Assembly (NCBI GenBank): GCA_947645675.1 | Contig: CANSDP010000003.1 | Span: 1-64,000 of the forward strand | Direction of reading: 5' to 3' | Origin: an uncultured Bacillota bacterium | GTDB taxonomy: Bacteria > Bacillota > Clostridia > Oscillospirales > Oscillospiraceae | Length of the DNA stretch: 64,000 bases | Shown here: positions 1-8,211 of the stretch, piece by piece | Position numbering within the stretch: position 1 is the stretch's first letter | Layout: every line of letters starts with the position of its first letter | Notes under the pieces: model-generated | The model's database searches: none | What the model was told of the DNA's origin: nothing | Seen by the model: only the letters and a program-made list of their open reading frames with translations | Translations under genes and position numbers: made by a program

Positions 1-104
1 CTGCTGTTGGCTGCGGAAACCGTATAGCCGTGGTCCTGCAAATGGGTGGAAAGCAGCTCGGTCAGGATTGGCTCATCATCCACGATCAAAATTCTGTATG
101 CCAT
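1..104 (-). CDS. Response regulator, N-terminal end only (cut by window edge)
   Basis: Reading the minus strand from the ATG at 104 gives a receiver-domain start with the acidic pair after the first beta strand (MAYRILIVDDEPILTELL). A GAGGTG ribosome binding site lies just upstream of the ATG. Only about 34 residues are inside the window, so the output domain is unknown; OmpR-type regulators commonly begin like this. A TTGATA-17-TATAAT promoter at 184-212 points at it. It would act as the cytoplasmic half of a two-component system whose kinase, if adjacent, lies off the left edge. Confidence 0.8.
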   Translation of the reverse strand, partial: MAYRILIVDDEPILTELLSTHLQDHGYTVSAANS

Positions 105-183
105 GGGAACACCTCCAGTCCTTTTCATCATACGGGGAGAAAGTCAAAATTTGGTCAAGGATAAAGCTCAACGGCATGCTTCA

Positions 184-212
184 ATTATATACCGTGCAGC
201 GTCAAGTATCAA
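184..212 (-). promoter_or_regulatory. SigA-type promoter for the response regulator at the left edge
   Basis: On the minus strand, TTGATA (212-207) and TATAAT (189-184) are separated by 17 bp, about 80 bp upstream of the regulator's ATG. Spacing and -10 box are canonical. Confidence 0.6.
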
Positions 213-407
213 TTGTACAAATATGGCCCCTTAAAATTATATATCAGCCGCCAGAAATGGCGGCTGGTTCTGCCATGCCGTCCGCGTTCCGGCTGTATTT
301 GCCAGCGGTATCCTGTTAATGGAGTTTTGTAAATGGAAAAACCTTGAAAAAGATATGTGGGATTGATTTGCACGGGGGAGAAAACGCTCGAGTTTTTCAA
401 AATAGTA
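213..407. other. Intergenic stretch with nothing recognised
   Basis: Between the two divergent regulatory genes lies AT-rich sequence without a credible coding frame. A short imperfect inverted repeat around 245-275 (GCCGCCA / TGGCGGC type) is visible. I see no RNA gene here. Confidence 0.4.
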
Positions 408-437
408 TTGAAATAAGGTGGATAAAAATGATATAAT
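408..437 (+). promoter_or_regulatory. Probable promoter of the LytTR regulator / kinase operon
   Basis: TTGAAA (408-413) and TATAAT (432-437) are separated by 18 bp, ending 60 bp before the ATG at 498. The surrounding sequence is AT-rich compared with the genes. Confidence 0.5.
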
Positions 438-497
438 TTTGAAAATATTTTGCTGCTAGCTTCTGTTTTTAAAACTTTCAGAAAAGAGGGCAGACGC

Positions 498-1208
498 ATG
501 ATCCGTGTTTTGATTGCAGAGGATGATCCCCGGTGCGCCAGACAGCTGCGGCAGTTTTTGGACAGCTACAGCCAGGAGACCGGCCGGACTTTCCGGATCA
601 CCCATTATGACAACGGCGAGGACCTGGTGGAGCGCTATCAGCCGGAGTTCGACCTGCTGCTGCTCGACGTGGACATGCCTTTCATGGATGGCATGACGGC
701 GGCCGGCCACATCCGGAGGCTGGACCCGGAGGTGGTGATCGTCTTTGTCACCAACCTGGCCCAATACGCCATCCAGGGCTACTCGGTAAACGCGCTTGAC
801 TACATCCTCAAGCCCCTGAACTATTTCTCCTTCTCTCAGCGGCTCACCCGGGCCCTGCGCTATGTGAAAAAGCGGGAGGACGCCTATATCACGGTGGCGG
901 TAAAGGGAGGGGCGCTGAAGCTGGAGGTGGGGAACATCCATTACATTGAGCGGCTGGGCCGTCAGCTGATGTTCCACACGCATGACGGTATACATGCCTC
1001 CTCCGCCACCCTCCAGCAGATGGAGGACGCCTTGAGCGGCAAGGGCTTTGCCCGGTGCAACAAGGGCTATCTGGTCAACCTGGCCCATGTCAGCGGGGTG
1101 CGGGACGGCTGCGCTGTGGTCCAGGGGGACAAGCTGCTCATCAGCCGGGGCCGGCGGGGGCCCTTTCTGGACGCCCTGGCCGACTATGTGGGAGGGATCA
1201 GCGGATGA
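498..1208 (+). CDS. LytTR-family response regulator (AgrA/LytR type)
   Basis: This is a 236-residue cytoplasmic transcription regulator. Residues 1-120 form a receiver domain with acidic residues at 8-10, phospho-acceptor Asp57 (LLLLDVDMPFMDG) and the conserved Lys in YILKP. Residues about 135-233 match a LytTR DNA-binding domain, which typically reads tandem 9-bp direct repeats. The ATG at 498 is preferred because an AGAGGG site lies just before it; an in-frame ATG 48 bp upstream has no ribosome binding site. Its stop overlaps the kinase start (ATGA at 1205-1208), so the two are translationally coupled. A matching LytTR-type repeat pair is found at 2590-2619 before the next operon, which suggests that operon is its target. 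The signal is unknown. Confidence 0.93.
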   Translation: MIRVLIAEDDPRCARQLRQFLDSYSQETGRTFRITHYDNGEDLVERYQPEFDLLLLDVDMPFMDGMTAAGHIRRLDPEVVIVFVTNLAQYAIQGYSVNALDYILKPLNYFSFSQRLTRALRYVKKREDAYITVAVKGGALKLEVGNIHYIERLGRQLMFHTHDGIHASSATLQQMEDALSGKGFARCNKGYLVNLAHVSGVRDGCAVVQGDKLLISRGRRGPFLDALADYVGGISG

Positions 1209-2539
1209 GCGTCTATCTCTCTGACATTCCCCGGCTTTTCACCGCCGCCGCCGAGTGGTGCGCCTGCCTGGTATTTATCCTCAACCGGCCCCGGCGCTTC
1301 ACCGGCCCCCGGCTGTGGGGCGTGCTGGGGGCCGGACTGCTGGTCCAGTGCGTGTTTCTCCAGCTGACCGACGGGCTACACATCGCACTGTGGCTGCCCT
1401 GTATGGCCGGGGCGGTGGGACTGATGCTGCTCCTCATCGCCGCCTGCTGCAGCATCCCGCTGCCGGGAGCGGTCTATTTCACCGCCTGCGCCTTTTCCAC
1501 GGCGGAGCTTGCCGCCTCCCTGGAATGGCAGCTGTGGTCCTACGCCCGGCACCTTCTGGGGCTGGAGGCGGGGGCAGAGGGGACCCTTGGGTTGTCTCTG
1601 CTCTTTTTGGCCGTGGTATACGCCGGCGTGTTTGCCCTGATGTACTGTCTCCAGGCCCGGCGGAAGGACCCGGATATCGCCCTGGCGTTTCAGCCCGGAG
1701 ACCTGTGGCCCCCGGTGATTATCAGCGCCGCCTGCTTTTTGATGAGCAATCTGTCCTTTGTCTACTCCGATATCCCCTTTACCAGCTCCGCCATCGAGGG
1801 AATTTACAACATCCGCACCCTGATGGACCTGGCGGGGGTGGCCATGCTGTACGCCTACCACGTCCAGCGCTGTGAGCTCTACGCCCAGCGGGAGCTGGAC
1901 GCCATGCAGAACATCCTGCAAAACCAGTATATCCAATACAAGCAGTCCCGGGAGAGCATCGACGTGGTCAACCGGAAGTACCACGACTTAAAGCACCAGA
2001 TCGCCGTCCTCCGGGCCGAGCCGGACGCCCAGCGGCGGCTGGATTTCCTGGACGGCATGGAGGAGGAGATCCGCACCTACGAGGCCCAGAACAAGACGGG
2101 CAACTCGGTACTGGACACCGTCCTTACGGGAAAGAGCCTGTACTGTGTCCGCCATGGAATTGAGCTGACCTGTGTGGCTGACGGCTCCAGGCTGGACTTT
2201 ATGGATGTGATGGACATCTGCTCCATCTTCGGCAATCTGCTGGACAACGCCATTGAGTGCGAGCTGACCATCCAGGACAAAAAGAAGCGGCTGATCCATC
2301 TGGCGGTATATGCCAAACGGGATTTTCTGGTGATTCAGTGCGGCAACTACTGTGAGGACGCGCCGGAATTTCAGGACGGCCTGCCCGTCTCCACCAAGGG
2401 GGACGGCGCTTATCACGGCTTCGGAGTCAAGTCTATCCGCCGTGCCGCCGAAAAGTACGGGGGAACAATGACGATCCATACCAGAGACAGCTGGTTTGAA
2501 CTGAATATCGTCATCCCCATTAAGGCGCCGATTGTTTGA
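1205..2539 (+). CDS. GHKL sensor histidine kinase (AgrC-like)
   Basis: A 444-residue membrane kinase. About six hydrophobic segments occupy residues 1-220, followed by a dimerisation helix with phospho-acceptor His260 in the YHDLKHQ motif typical of AgrC/ComD-type kinases. The GHKL ATPase follows, with N-box FGNLLDNAIE and glycine-rich GFGVKSI. It should phosphorylate the regulator whose last codon it overlaps. No small peptide precursor or AgrB-type protease is visible nearby, so a peptide pheromone cannot be assumed. A strong terminator hairpin starts inside the last codons. A long in-frame extension upstream runs into the regulator gene and is not used. Confidence 0.92.
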   Translation: MSVYLSDIPRLFTAAAEWCACLVFILNRPRRFTGPRLWGVLGAGLLVQCVFLQLTDGLHIALWLPCMAGAVGLMLLLIAACCSIPLPGAVYFTACAFSTAELAASLEWQLWSYARHLLGLEAGAEGTLGLSLLFLAVVYAGVFALMYCLQARRKDPDIALAFQPGDLWPPVIISAACFLMSNLSFVYSDIPFTSSAIEGIYNIRTLMDLAGVAMLYAYHVQRCELYAQRELDAMQNILQNQYIQYKQSRESIDVVNRKYHDLKHQIAVLRAEPDAQRRLDFLDGMEEEIRTYEAQNKTGNSVLDTVLTGKSLYCVRHGIELTCVADGSRLDFMDVMDICSIFGNLLDNAIECELTIQDKKKRLIHLAVYAKRDFLVIQCGNYCEDAPEFQDGLPVSTKGDGAYHGFGVKSIRRAAEKYGGTMTIHTRDSWFELNIVIPIKAPIV

Positions 2540-2565
2540 AACGTCAAACAGTCGGCGCCTTTTTT
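2523..2565 (+). terminator. Intrinsic terminator after the kinase gene
   Basis: A 17-bp stem (2523-2539 with 2544-2560, one G-U pair) has a 4-nt loop and a run of T at 2561-2565. The left arm contains the stop codon of the kinase. It separates regulator genes from the GH3 operon. Confidence 0.85.
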
Positions 2566-2589
2566 GTGCAGAAGTTATATAAGTCAAAG

Positions 2590-2619
2590 CAGTTTGCGCA
2601 AAAAAACAAGCAGTTTGTG
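2590..2619 (+). promoter_or_regulatory. Tandem LytTR-type binding site
   Basis: Two 9-bp direct repeats, CAGTTTGCG (2590-2598) and CAGTTTGTG (2611-2619), are separated by 12 bp. This is the spacing known for AgrA/LytR-type LytTR activators. The second copy ends about 9 bp before the expected -35 position of the -10 box TATGAT at 2651-2656, and that promoter has no good -35 at 17 bp (GTGTTG). This is what an activator-dependent promoter would look like. The likely binder is the LytTR regulator encoded at 498-1208. Confidence 0.65.
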
Positions 2620-2717
2620 CGGGAAGTGTGTTGAAGAGAATAAAATGTGCTATGATGCGTCTTGTCAAGGTCCGGGGCGGCGGCATGTCCCGGCAAAACG
2701 GAAAAGGAGAGGTAAAT

Positions 2718-5711
2718 ATGTCAAATCTGCTTGCGAATCTGCTGTCACCCATCTACAGCCCGATGGGCGTCAGCACCGCTGATTTTACATCCTATTTAAA
2801 GATGTGCAGCGGCCATATCTATGCCATTCTTGCGGCCCTGGTGATTATGGTCGTGGTCCTGGCTGCTGCCGGGAAGGCCAAAAAGGGCCTGCGGGGCCTG
2901 ATTCGGTGGAACGCCGTGCTGGCCATGATCGCTGTAATAGCCGTCTGCGTCAACCTGATCTGCTTCGGCCCCATGTATACCAACGTGTCTGGCGCCCTCA
3001 ACGCCGCCAAGGTGAACCTGTCCGCCGAGACGGTGGCCGGCAGCAAAGAGGCCATCCGCAAGGTGGGCGAGGAGGGCCTGGTGCTGGTGAAGAACAACGG
3101 GCTGCTTCCCCTGTCCTCCAGCGTCAACAGCCTGAACGTCTTTGGCTGGGGCTCCACCAACCCCATCTTCGGCGGTACCGGCTCCGGCTCCTCCGACGGC
3201 TCCAGCGCCGTGGGCATCCTCCAGTCCCTGAAGGAAGCGGGCTATACCACCAACGAGGAGCTGACCAAGCTTTATACCGACTACCGGCCTGACCGGCCTG
3301 TCATCGACATGCACTCCCAGGACTGGACCCTGCCCGAGCCCACCGCCGACGCCTACACCGACGCCGTGATGAGCCAGGCCAAGGACTTCTCCGACACCGC
3401 CGTGATCGTTATCTCCCGCTCCGGCGGCGAAAACGCCGACCTGCCCACCGATATGTACGCCCTGATTCACGGCACCTATAACATTGAGGAGCAGGTGTCC
3501 TACGCCCCCGGCAATTACGACTACTTCAAGGGCACCTATACCAACAACGGCAGCTATGACGACTTTGAGCAGGGTGAGCACTACCTGGAGCTGTCCGTCA
3601 CCGAGGAGAATATGGTGGAGAAGGTGTGCGCCGAGTTTGACAACGTGGTGGTGGTCATCAACGCCAACAACGCCATGGAGCTGGGCTGGGTGGACGACTA
3701 TCCCCAGATCGGCGCGGTCATCCTGGCCCCCGGCACCGGCAATACCGGCATGGCCCCTCTGGGTCAAATTCTCTCCGGCGCGGTCAATCCCTCCGGCCGC
3801 ACCGCCGACACCTATGTGAAGGACCTGACCCAAACCCCCACCTGGAACAACTTCGGCCACTTCGGCTATGACAACGTGGACGACCTGCGCCGGCAGATGG
3901 TGGAAAACGACGGTGCCTATCAGGGCGTGATCTCCTTCGTCAACTACGTGGAGGGCGTCTATGTGGGCTACAAGTTCTATGAGACCGCCGCCCAGGAGGG
4001 CCTCATCAGCTACGACGACTATGTCCAGTACCCCTTTGGCTACGGCCTGAGCTACACCACCTTCACTCAGAAGATCGAGAACTTCTCCGACAGCGGCGAC
4101 ACCGTCTCCTTCGATGTGAAGGTGACCAACACCGGCTCCACCGCCGGCAAGGAGGTCGTCGAGGTCTACTTTACCCCGCCCTACACCAACGGCGGCATCG
4201 AGAAGGCCAGCGTCAACCTGGTTCAGTTCGGCAAGACCGGACTTCTGGAGCCCAACGCTTCCGAGACGGTCCACTTCGACATCGCCAAAGAGGACTTCGC
4301 CGCCTATGACGACGGCCTGAAGATTTCCGGCGGCGGCTATATTCTGGAGGCCGGGGAGTACACCCTCTCTGTCCGCTCCAGCTCCCACACCGTGCTGGAC
4401 GAGGCCAGCTTCACCGTGGATTCCGACGTCGATTACAGCGCCGGACGGCCCAGTGACAACACCCCCGCCGTCAACGTGTTCCAGGACTACTCCCGGGGCG
4501 GCTTTGTCCAGCTCTCCCGGAAGGACGGCTTCGCCAACTACGCGGAGGCCACCGCCGCTCCCGCCGCCTCCGCCCATGAGATGAGCGCCGAGACCCGGGC
4601 CGCTGTGGAGAAGAACCTCTTTGGCTATTATGACCCCACCGCCCTGGATGACCCCAATGACGTGATGCCCACCCTGGAGGCCAAGAACGGCCTGAAGCTC
4701 ATCGACCTGGTGGGCAAGGACTATGACGATCCCCAGTGGGAGCAGCTTCTGGACCAGCTCTCCTTTGAGGACATGGTCACCATGATTAACATTGGCGGCT
4801 GGCAGACCGCTGCCATCGACTCTGTGGGCAAGGTTGCCACCTCTGACTGCGACGGCCCCGCCGGCCTGTCCAACTTCATCACTGGGGCCTACGGCACCGC
4901 CTATCCCTCCGAGGTTCTCATGGCCCAGACCTGGAATCAGGAGCTGATGTATGAGATGGGCGTAGCCATGGGCCAGGAGTACGCCGAGGCCAACAACTAC
5001 GGCTGGTACGGCCCCGCCATGAACACCCACCGCTCCGCCTTCGCCGGGCGCAACTTCGAGTACTTCTCTGAGGACGGCGTGCTGGCCGGCTATCTGGCCG
5101 CCGCCGAGATCAACGGCGCGTCCACCAAGGGCGTGTACCCCTACATCAAGCACTTCGCGGTGAACGACCAGGAGACCAACCGCTGCGCCGTTCTGCTGAC
5201 CTACGCCTCTGAGCAGGCCATCCGTGAAATTTACCTCAAGCCCTTTGAGCGCTGCGTGAAGGACTACACCGGAAAGAGTCTGGCCGCCATGTCCTCCTTC
5301 AACTTCATCGGCACCGAGCCCTCCTGCTCCAACCCCAACCTGCTGAACACCGTCCTCAGGGACGAGTGGGGCTTTGTGGGTATGGTGGAGTCCGACTACA
5401 ACGGCTCCTACGGATATATGATCTCTGACCACTGCGTCCGCACCGGCAACGACCTGATGCTGGCCTTCGGTCAGGCCGAGTCCAACAAGTTCACCGATGA
5501 GAGCGCCACCGCTGTCATCAACATGCGGGAGTCCTGCAAGAACATCCTGTACACCATTGGAAACAGCGGCTACTACGCCAACGGCGACCCCACCGGCGGT
5601 ATGGACAACATGACCAAGACCTTCCTCATGGCCGACATTGGCGTGGGCGTGGTCCTGGTGGCCGCTGAGGCTCTGCTGATCCTGAACTACCGCAAGCGTA
5701 AGGTCCAGTAA
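2718..5711 (+). CDS. Membrane-anchored, domain-permuted GH3 glycoside hydrolase
   Basis: A 997-residue GH3-family enzyme (beta-glucosidase type) whose domains are in swapped order. Two N-terminal membrane helices (about 35-57 and 65-90) are followed by the GH3 C-terminal alpha/beta domain (GEEGLVLVKNNGLLPL onward), a fibronectin-III-like domain, then the usually N-terminal TIM barrel with GRNFEYFSEDG, KHFAVNDQE and the nucleophile Asp893 in MVESDYNG. The C-terminus has a third membrane helix and ends RKRKVQ. Positive charges in the first loop and at the C-terminus put the catalytic part outside the cell. The start at 2718 has AAGGAGAGG upstream; the longer frame starting at 2628 lacks one. 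Permuted GH3 enzymes are known from rumen bacteria; flanking helices on both ends are less usual. Substrate is unknown. Confidence 0.92.
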   Translation: MSNLLANLLSPIYSPMGVSTADFTSYLKMCSGHIYAILAALVIMVVVLAAAGKAKKGLRGLIRWNAVLAMIAVIAVCVNLICFGPMYTNVSGALNAAKVNLSAETVAGSKEAIRKVGEEGLVLVKNNGLLPLSSSVNSLNVFGWGSTNPIFGGTGSGSSDGSSAVGILQSLKEAGYTTNEELTKLYTDYRPDRPVIDMHSQDWTLPEPTADAYTDAVMSQAKDFSDTAVIVISRSGGENADLPTDMYALIHGTYNIEEQVSYAPGNYDYFKGTYTNNGSYDDFEQGEHYLELSVTEENMVEKVCAEFDNVVVVINANNAMELGWVDDYPQIGAVILAPGTGNTGMAPLGQILSGAVNPSGRTADTYVKDLTQTPTWNNFGHFGYDNVDDLRRQMVENDGAYQGVISFVNYVEGVYVGYKFYETAAQEGLISYDDYVQYPFGYGLSYTTFTQKIENFSDSGDTVSFDVKVTNTGSTAGKEVVEVYFTPPYTNGGIEKASVNLVQFGKTGLLEPNASETVHFDIAKEDFAAYDDGLKISGGGYILEAGEYTLSVRSSSHTVLDEASFTVDSDVDYSAGRPSDNTPAVNVFQDYSRGGFVQLSRKDGFANYAEATAAPAASAHEMSAETRAAVEKNLFGYYDPTALDDPNDVMPTLEAKNGLKLIDLVGKDYDDPQWEQLLDQLSFEDMVTMINIGGWQTAAIDSVGKVATSDCDGPAGLSNFITGAYGTAYPSEVLMAQTWNQELMYEMGVAMGQEYAEANNYGWYGPAMNTHRSAFAGRNFEYFSEDGVLAGYLAAAEINGASTKGVYPYIKHFAVNDQETNRCAVLLTYASEQAIREIYLKPFERCVKDYTGKSLAAMSSFNFIGTEPSCSNPNLLNTVLRDEWGFVGMVESDYNGSYGYMISDHCVRTGNDLMLAFGQAESNKFTDESATAVINMRESCKNILYTIGNSGYYANGDPTGGMDNMTKTFLMADIGVGVVLVAAEALLILNYRKRKVQ

Positions 5712-5732
5712 AAAAATCAGACGATTTCGGGA

Positions 5733-5760
5733 GAGGGCCCGCCTTTGTGGGCGGGCCCTC
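5733..5760 (+). terminator. Intercistronic stem-loop between the two GH3 genes
   Basis: An 11-bp GC-rich stem (5733-5743 with 5750-5760) with a 6-nt loop lies 22 bp after the stop codon. No T-run follows on the plus strand, so it more likely partly attenuates or stabilises the upstream message than ends it. Confidence 0.5.
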
Positions 5761-5784
5761 CCTGTCAGGAAGGAGCGAAACGAG

Positions 5785-8202
5785 ATGAAGCATGAGGACA
5801 TTGTCAAGCAAATGACTCTGGAGGAAAAATGTTTCCTTCTCTCCGGCAAGGATTTTTGGCAGACCCGGAGTGTGGAGCGGCTGGGCGTCCACAATATGAC
5901 CCTGTCAGACGGCCCCCACGGGGTCCGCAAGCAGGCGGGCTCCGGGGATCAGCTGGGGCTGAATCCCTCCCTGCCCGCCACCTGCTTCCCCACCGCCGCC
6001 ACTATCGCCAACTCCTGGGACCCCGCCCTGGGGGAGGAGATCGGCACGTACCTGGGTGAGGAGGCTGCCTCCCAGGGGGTGGGCGTTCTGCTGGGGCCCG
6101 GGCTGAACATCAAGCGCAGTCCGCTGTGCGGCCGCAACTTTGAGTATTTCTCCGAGGACCCCTATCTGGCCGGAAAAATGGCCGCCGGGTACATCCGGGG
6201 CATCCAGAAGAACGGCGTAGCCGCCTGCCCCAAGCACTTCGCCTGCAACTCCCAGGAGCTGCGCCGCATGGCCTCCGATTCGGTTGTAGACGAGCGCACC
6301 CTGCGGGAAATCTATCTCACCGGCTTTGAGATTGCCGTCAAGGAGGGCAGGGCCAAATCCCTTATGTCCTCCTATAACCGGGTCAACGGCACCTACGCCA
6401 ACGAGAACTACCACCTGCTCCAGGAGATTCTCCGGGACGAATGGGGCTTCGACGGCTTTGTGGTCTCCGACTGGGGCGGCTCCAACGAGCACATTGAGGG
6501 TGTCCGGGCTGGCTCCCACCTGGAGATGCCCACCACTGGCGGCGACTCCGATTTGGAGCTGGTCCAGGCCGTCAAGGACGGGAAAATCAGCGAGGAGATC
6601 ATCAATCAGAGGGTGGACGAGATTCTGGATGTGATTCTCCCCGTCACCGAGGCTGTCAAAAAGTATGAGGGCAAGCCCTTTGACATCGAAGCTCACCACA
6701 AAATGGCGGCAAAGGCGTCGGAGCAGTCCATTGTCCTGCTAAAAAATGATGAGAATATCCTGCCGCTGAAAAAAGGCACAAAGGTGGCCGTCATCGGCGA
6801 GTTTGCCCAGAATGCCCGGTACCAGGGAGCGGGTTCCTCGGTGGTCAACGCCACCAGGGTGGACAACGCCATGGATGTCATCGGTAATTTTGACCTGGTC
6901 GTGGCCGGCTTTGAACCAGGCTACCCCCGCAGCGGCAAGGGCGACCCCGCCATGCAGGCCAAAGCGGTGGAGCTGGCAAAAAAGGCGGACATTGTTCTGC
7001 TCTACATCGGCCTGGACGAGATCAGCGAGTCCGAGGGCCTGGACCGTCCCCACATGAAGCTGCCCCAGAGTCAGATTGACCTGCTGGAGGCTGTTGCCGC
7101 CGTCAACCACAACGTGGTGGCGGTGATGTCCGCCGGGTCCGCTGTGGAGATGCCCTGGCTGGGCAGGTGCAAGGCCGTCATCCACGGCTACCTCTGCGGC
7201 CAGGCGGGGGCCTCCGCTGTGCTGAAGGCCCTCATGGGGGAGATCAACCCCTCGGGCAAGCTGGCGGAGAGCTGCCCCGTCAAGTATGAGGACGTGTCCT
7301 CCGACCCCTACTTCCCCGCCAAGCAGCGCACCGCCGAGTACCGGGAAGGGCTCTATGTGGGCTACCGCTACTATGAGACGGCCAATATCCCCGTCCAGTT
7401 CCCCTTTGGTTTTGGATTGAGCTATACCACGTTTGCATACTCCGATTTGAAGGTCTCCGATAAAGAAGCGGCCTTCACCCTCACCAACACCGGCAGTATG
7501 GACGGCGCGGAAGTAGCGCAGCTGTATGTAGGCAAACCGGACGCTAAGGTTTTTCGCCCCGCCAAGGAGCTGAAAGGCTTCGCGAAAGTTTTCCTCAAAG
7601 CAGGAGAAAGCAAAACCGTCACTATCCCCCTGGACGACAAGGCATTCCGGTATTTCAATGTCAAAACCAACCAGTTTGAGGTGGAAGGCGGCGAATATCA
7701 GATTATGGTTGGAGCGTCCGCAGCGGATATCAAGCTTACTGGAACCGTGGCTGCAGCCGGAACCGAAGCTCCCAATCCCTACAACGAAAAAGAATTGGCC
7801 GACTACTACACCGGAAACATCAAGGCCGTCTCCGACCGGCAGTTTGAGACTCTCCTAGGCCATCCCATCCCGGACGGCTCCTGGAGCGGGACCCTCACCA
7901 TGAACGACGCCATCTGCCAGATGTACTACGCCAAGAGCGGTCTTGCCCGTTTTGTCTGCCGGCGGCTGACCAGCATGATCAACAAGAGCATGGAGAAAGG
8001 CAAGCCTAACCTGAACCTGATGTTCAACTACAATATGCCCTTCCGAGGCATCGCCAAGATGACCGGCGGCATGTGTACCATGGAGATGGCCGAGGGTATC
8101 CTCATCATTGTCAACGGCCATTTCTTCAAGGGCCTGGGGCGGATCATCGGCGGCTTCTTCCGGGCAGGAAAGAAGCACAAGGCGGCCGCGGCCATCAAAT
8201 AA
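5785..8202 (+). CDS. GH3 beta-glucosidase-type hydrolase, cytoplasmic
   Basis: An 805-residue GH3 enzyme in the standard order: TIM barrel from residue 1 (MTLEEK, GRNFEYFSEDP, KHFACNSQE, nucleophile Asp229 in VVSDWGG), alpha/beta sandwich with SIVLLKND, GAGSS and AEYREGLYVGYRYYET, then a fibronectin-III-like domain. There is no signal peptide, so it should act in the cytoplasm. After the usual GH3 end a tail of roughly 110 residues follows (from about 695), with a glycine- and hydrophobic-rich stretch (GILIIVNGHFFKGLG) and a basic end; this may associate with membrane. AGGAAGGAGCG precedes the ATG. It is the second gene of the proposed LytTR-controlled operon. Substrate cannot be read from sequence. 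Confidence 0.93.
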   Translation: MKHEDIVKQMTLEEKCFLLSGKDFWQTRSVERLGVHNMTLSDGPHGVRKQAGSGDQLGLNPSLPATCFPTAATIANSWDPALGEEIGTYLGEEAASQGVGVLLGPGLNIKRSPLCGRNFEYFSEDPYLAGKMAAGYIRGIQKNGVAACPKHFACNSQELRRMASDSVVDERTLREIYLTGFEIAVKEGRAKSLMSSYNRVNGTYANENYHLLQEILRDEWGFDGFVVSDWGGSNEHIEGVRAGSHLEMPTTGGDSDLELVQAVKDGKISEEIINQRVDEILDVILPVTEAVKKYEGKPFDIEAHHKMAAKASEQSIVLLKNDENILPLKKGTKVAVIGEFAQNARYQGAGSSVVNATRVDNAMDVIGNFDLVVAGFEPGYPRSGKGDPAMQAKAVELAKKADIVLLYIGLDEISESEGLDRPHMKLPQSQIDLLEAVAAVNHNVVAVMSAGSAVEMPWLGRCKAVIHGYLCGQAGASAVLKALMGEINPSGKLAESCPVKYEDVSSDPYFPAKQRTAEYREGLYVGYRYYETANIPVQFPFGFGLSYTTFAYSDLKVSDKEAAFTLTNTGSMDGAEVAQLYVGKPDAKVFRPAKELKGFAKVFLKAGESKTVTIPLDDKAFRYFNVKTNQFEVEGGEYQIMVGASAADIKLTGTVAAAGTEAPNPYNEKELADYYTGNIKAVSDRQFETLLGHPIPDGSWSGTLTMNDAICQMYYAKSGLARFVCRRLTSMINKSMEKGKPNLNLMFNYNMPFRGIAKMTGGMCTMEMAEGILIIVNGHFFKGLGRIIGGFFRAGKKHKAAAAIK

Positions 8203-8211
8203 GGGGAGATT

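Noticed and set aside
498-2539. Full agr-type pheromone quorum-sensing locus
   Set aside because: Only regulator and kinase are present; no AgrB-like protease or short precursor peptide could be found in the flanks.
2796-5930. Very long open frame (over 1000 codons) on the minus strand opposite the GH3 gene
   Set aside because: It is a mirror of the GC-rich codon use of the plus-strand GH3 gene; its translation is repetitive Gly/Val/His-rich with no domain. The same holds for long antisense frames opposite gyrB (52094-54094), glf and the glycosyltransferase (37327-39252) and the epimerase region (30045-32069).
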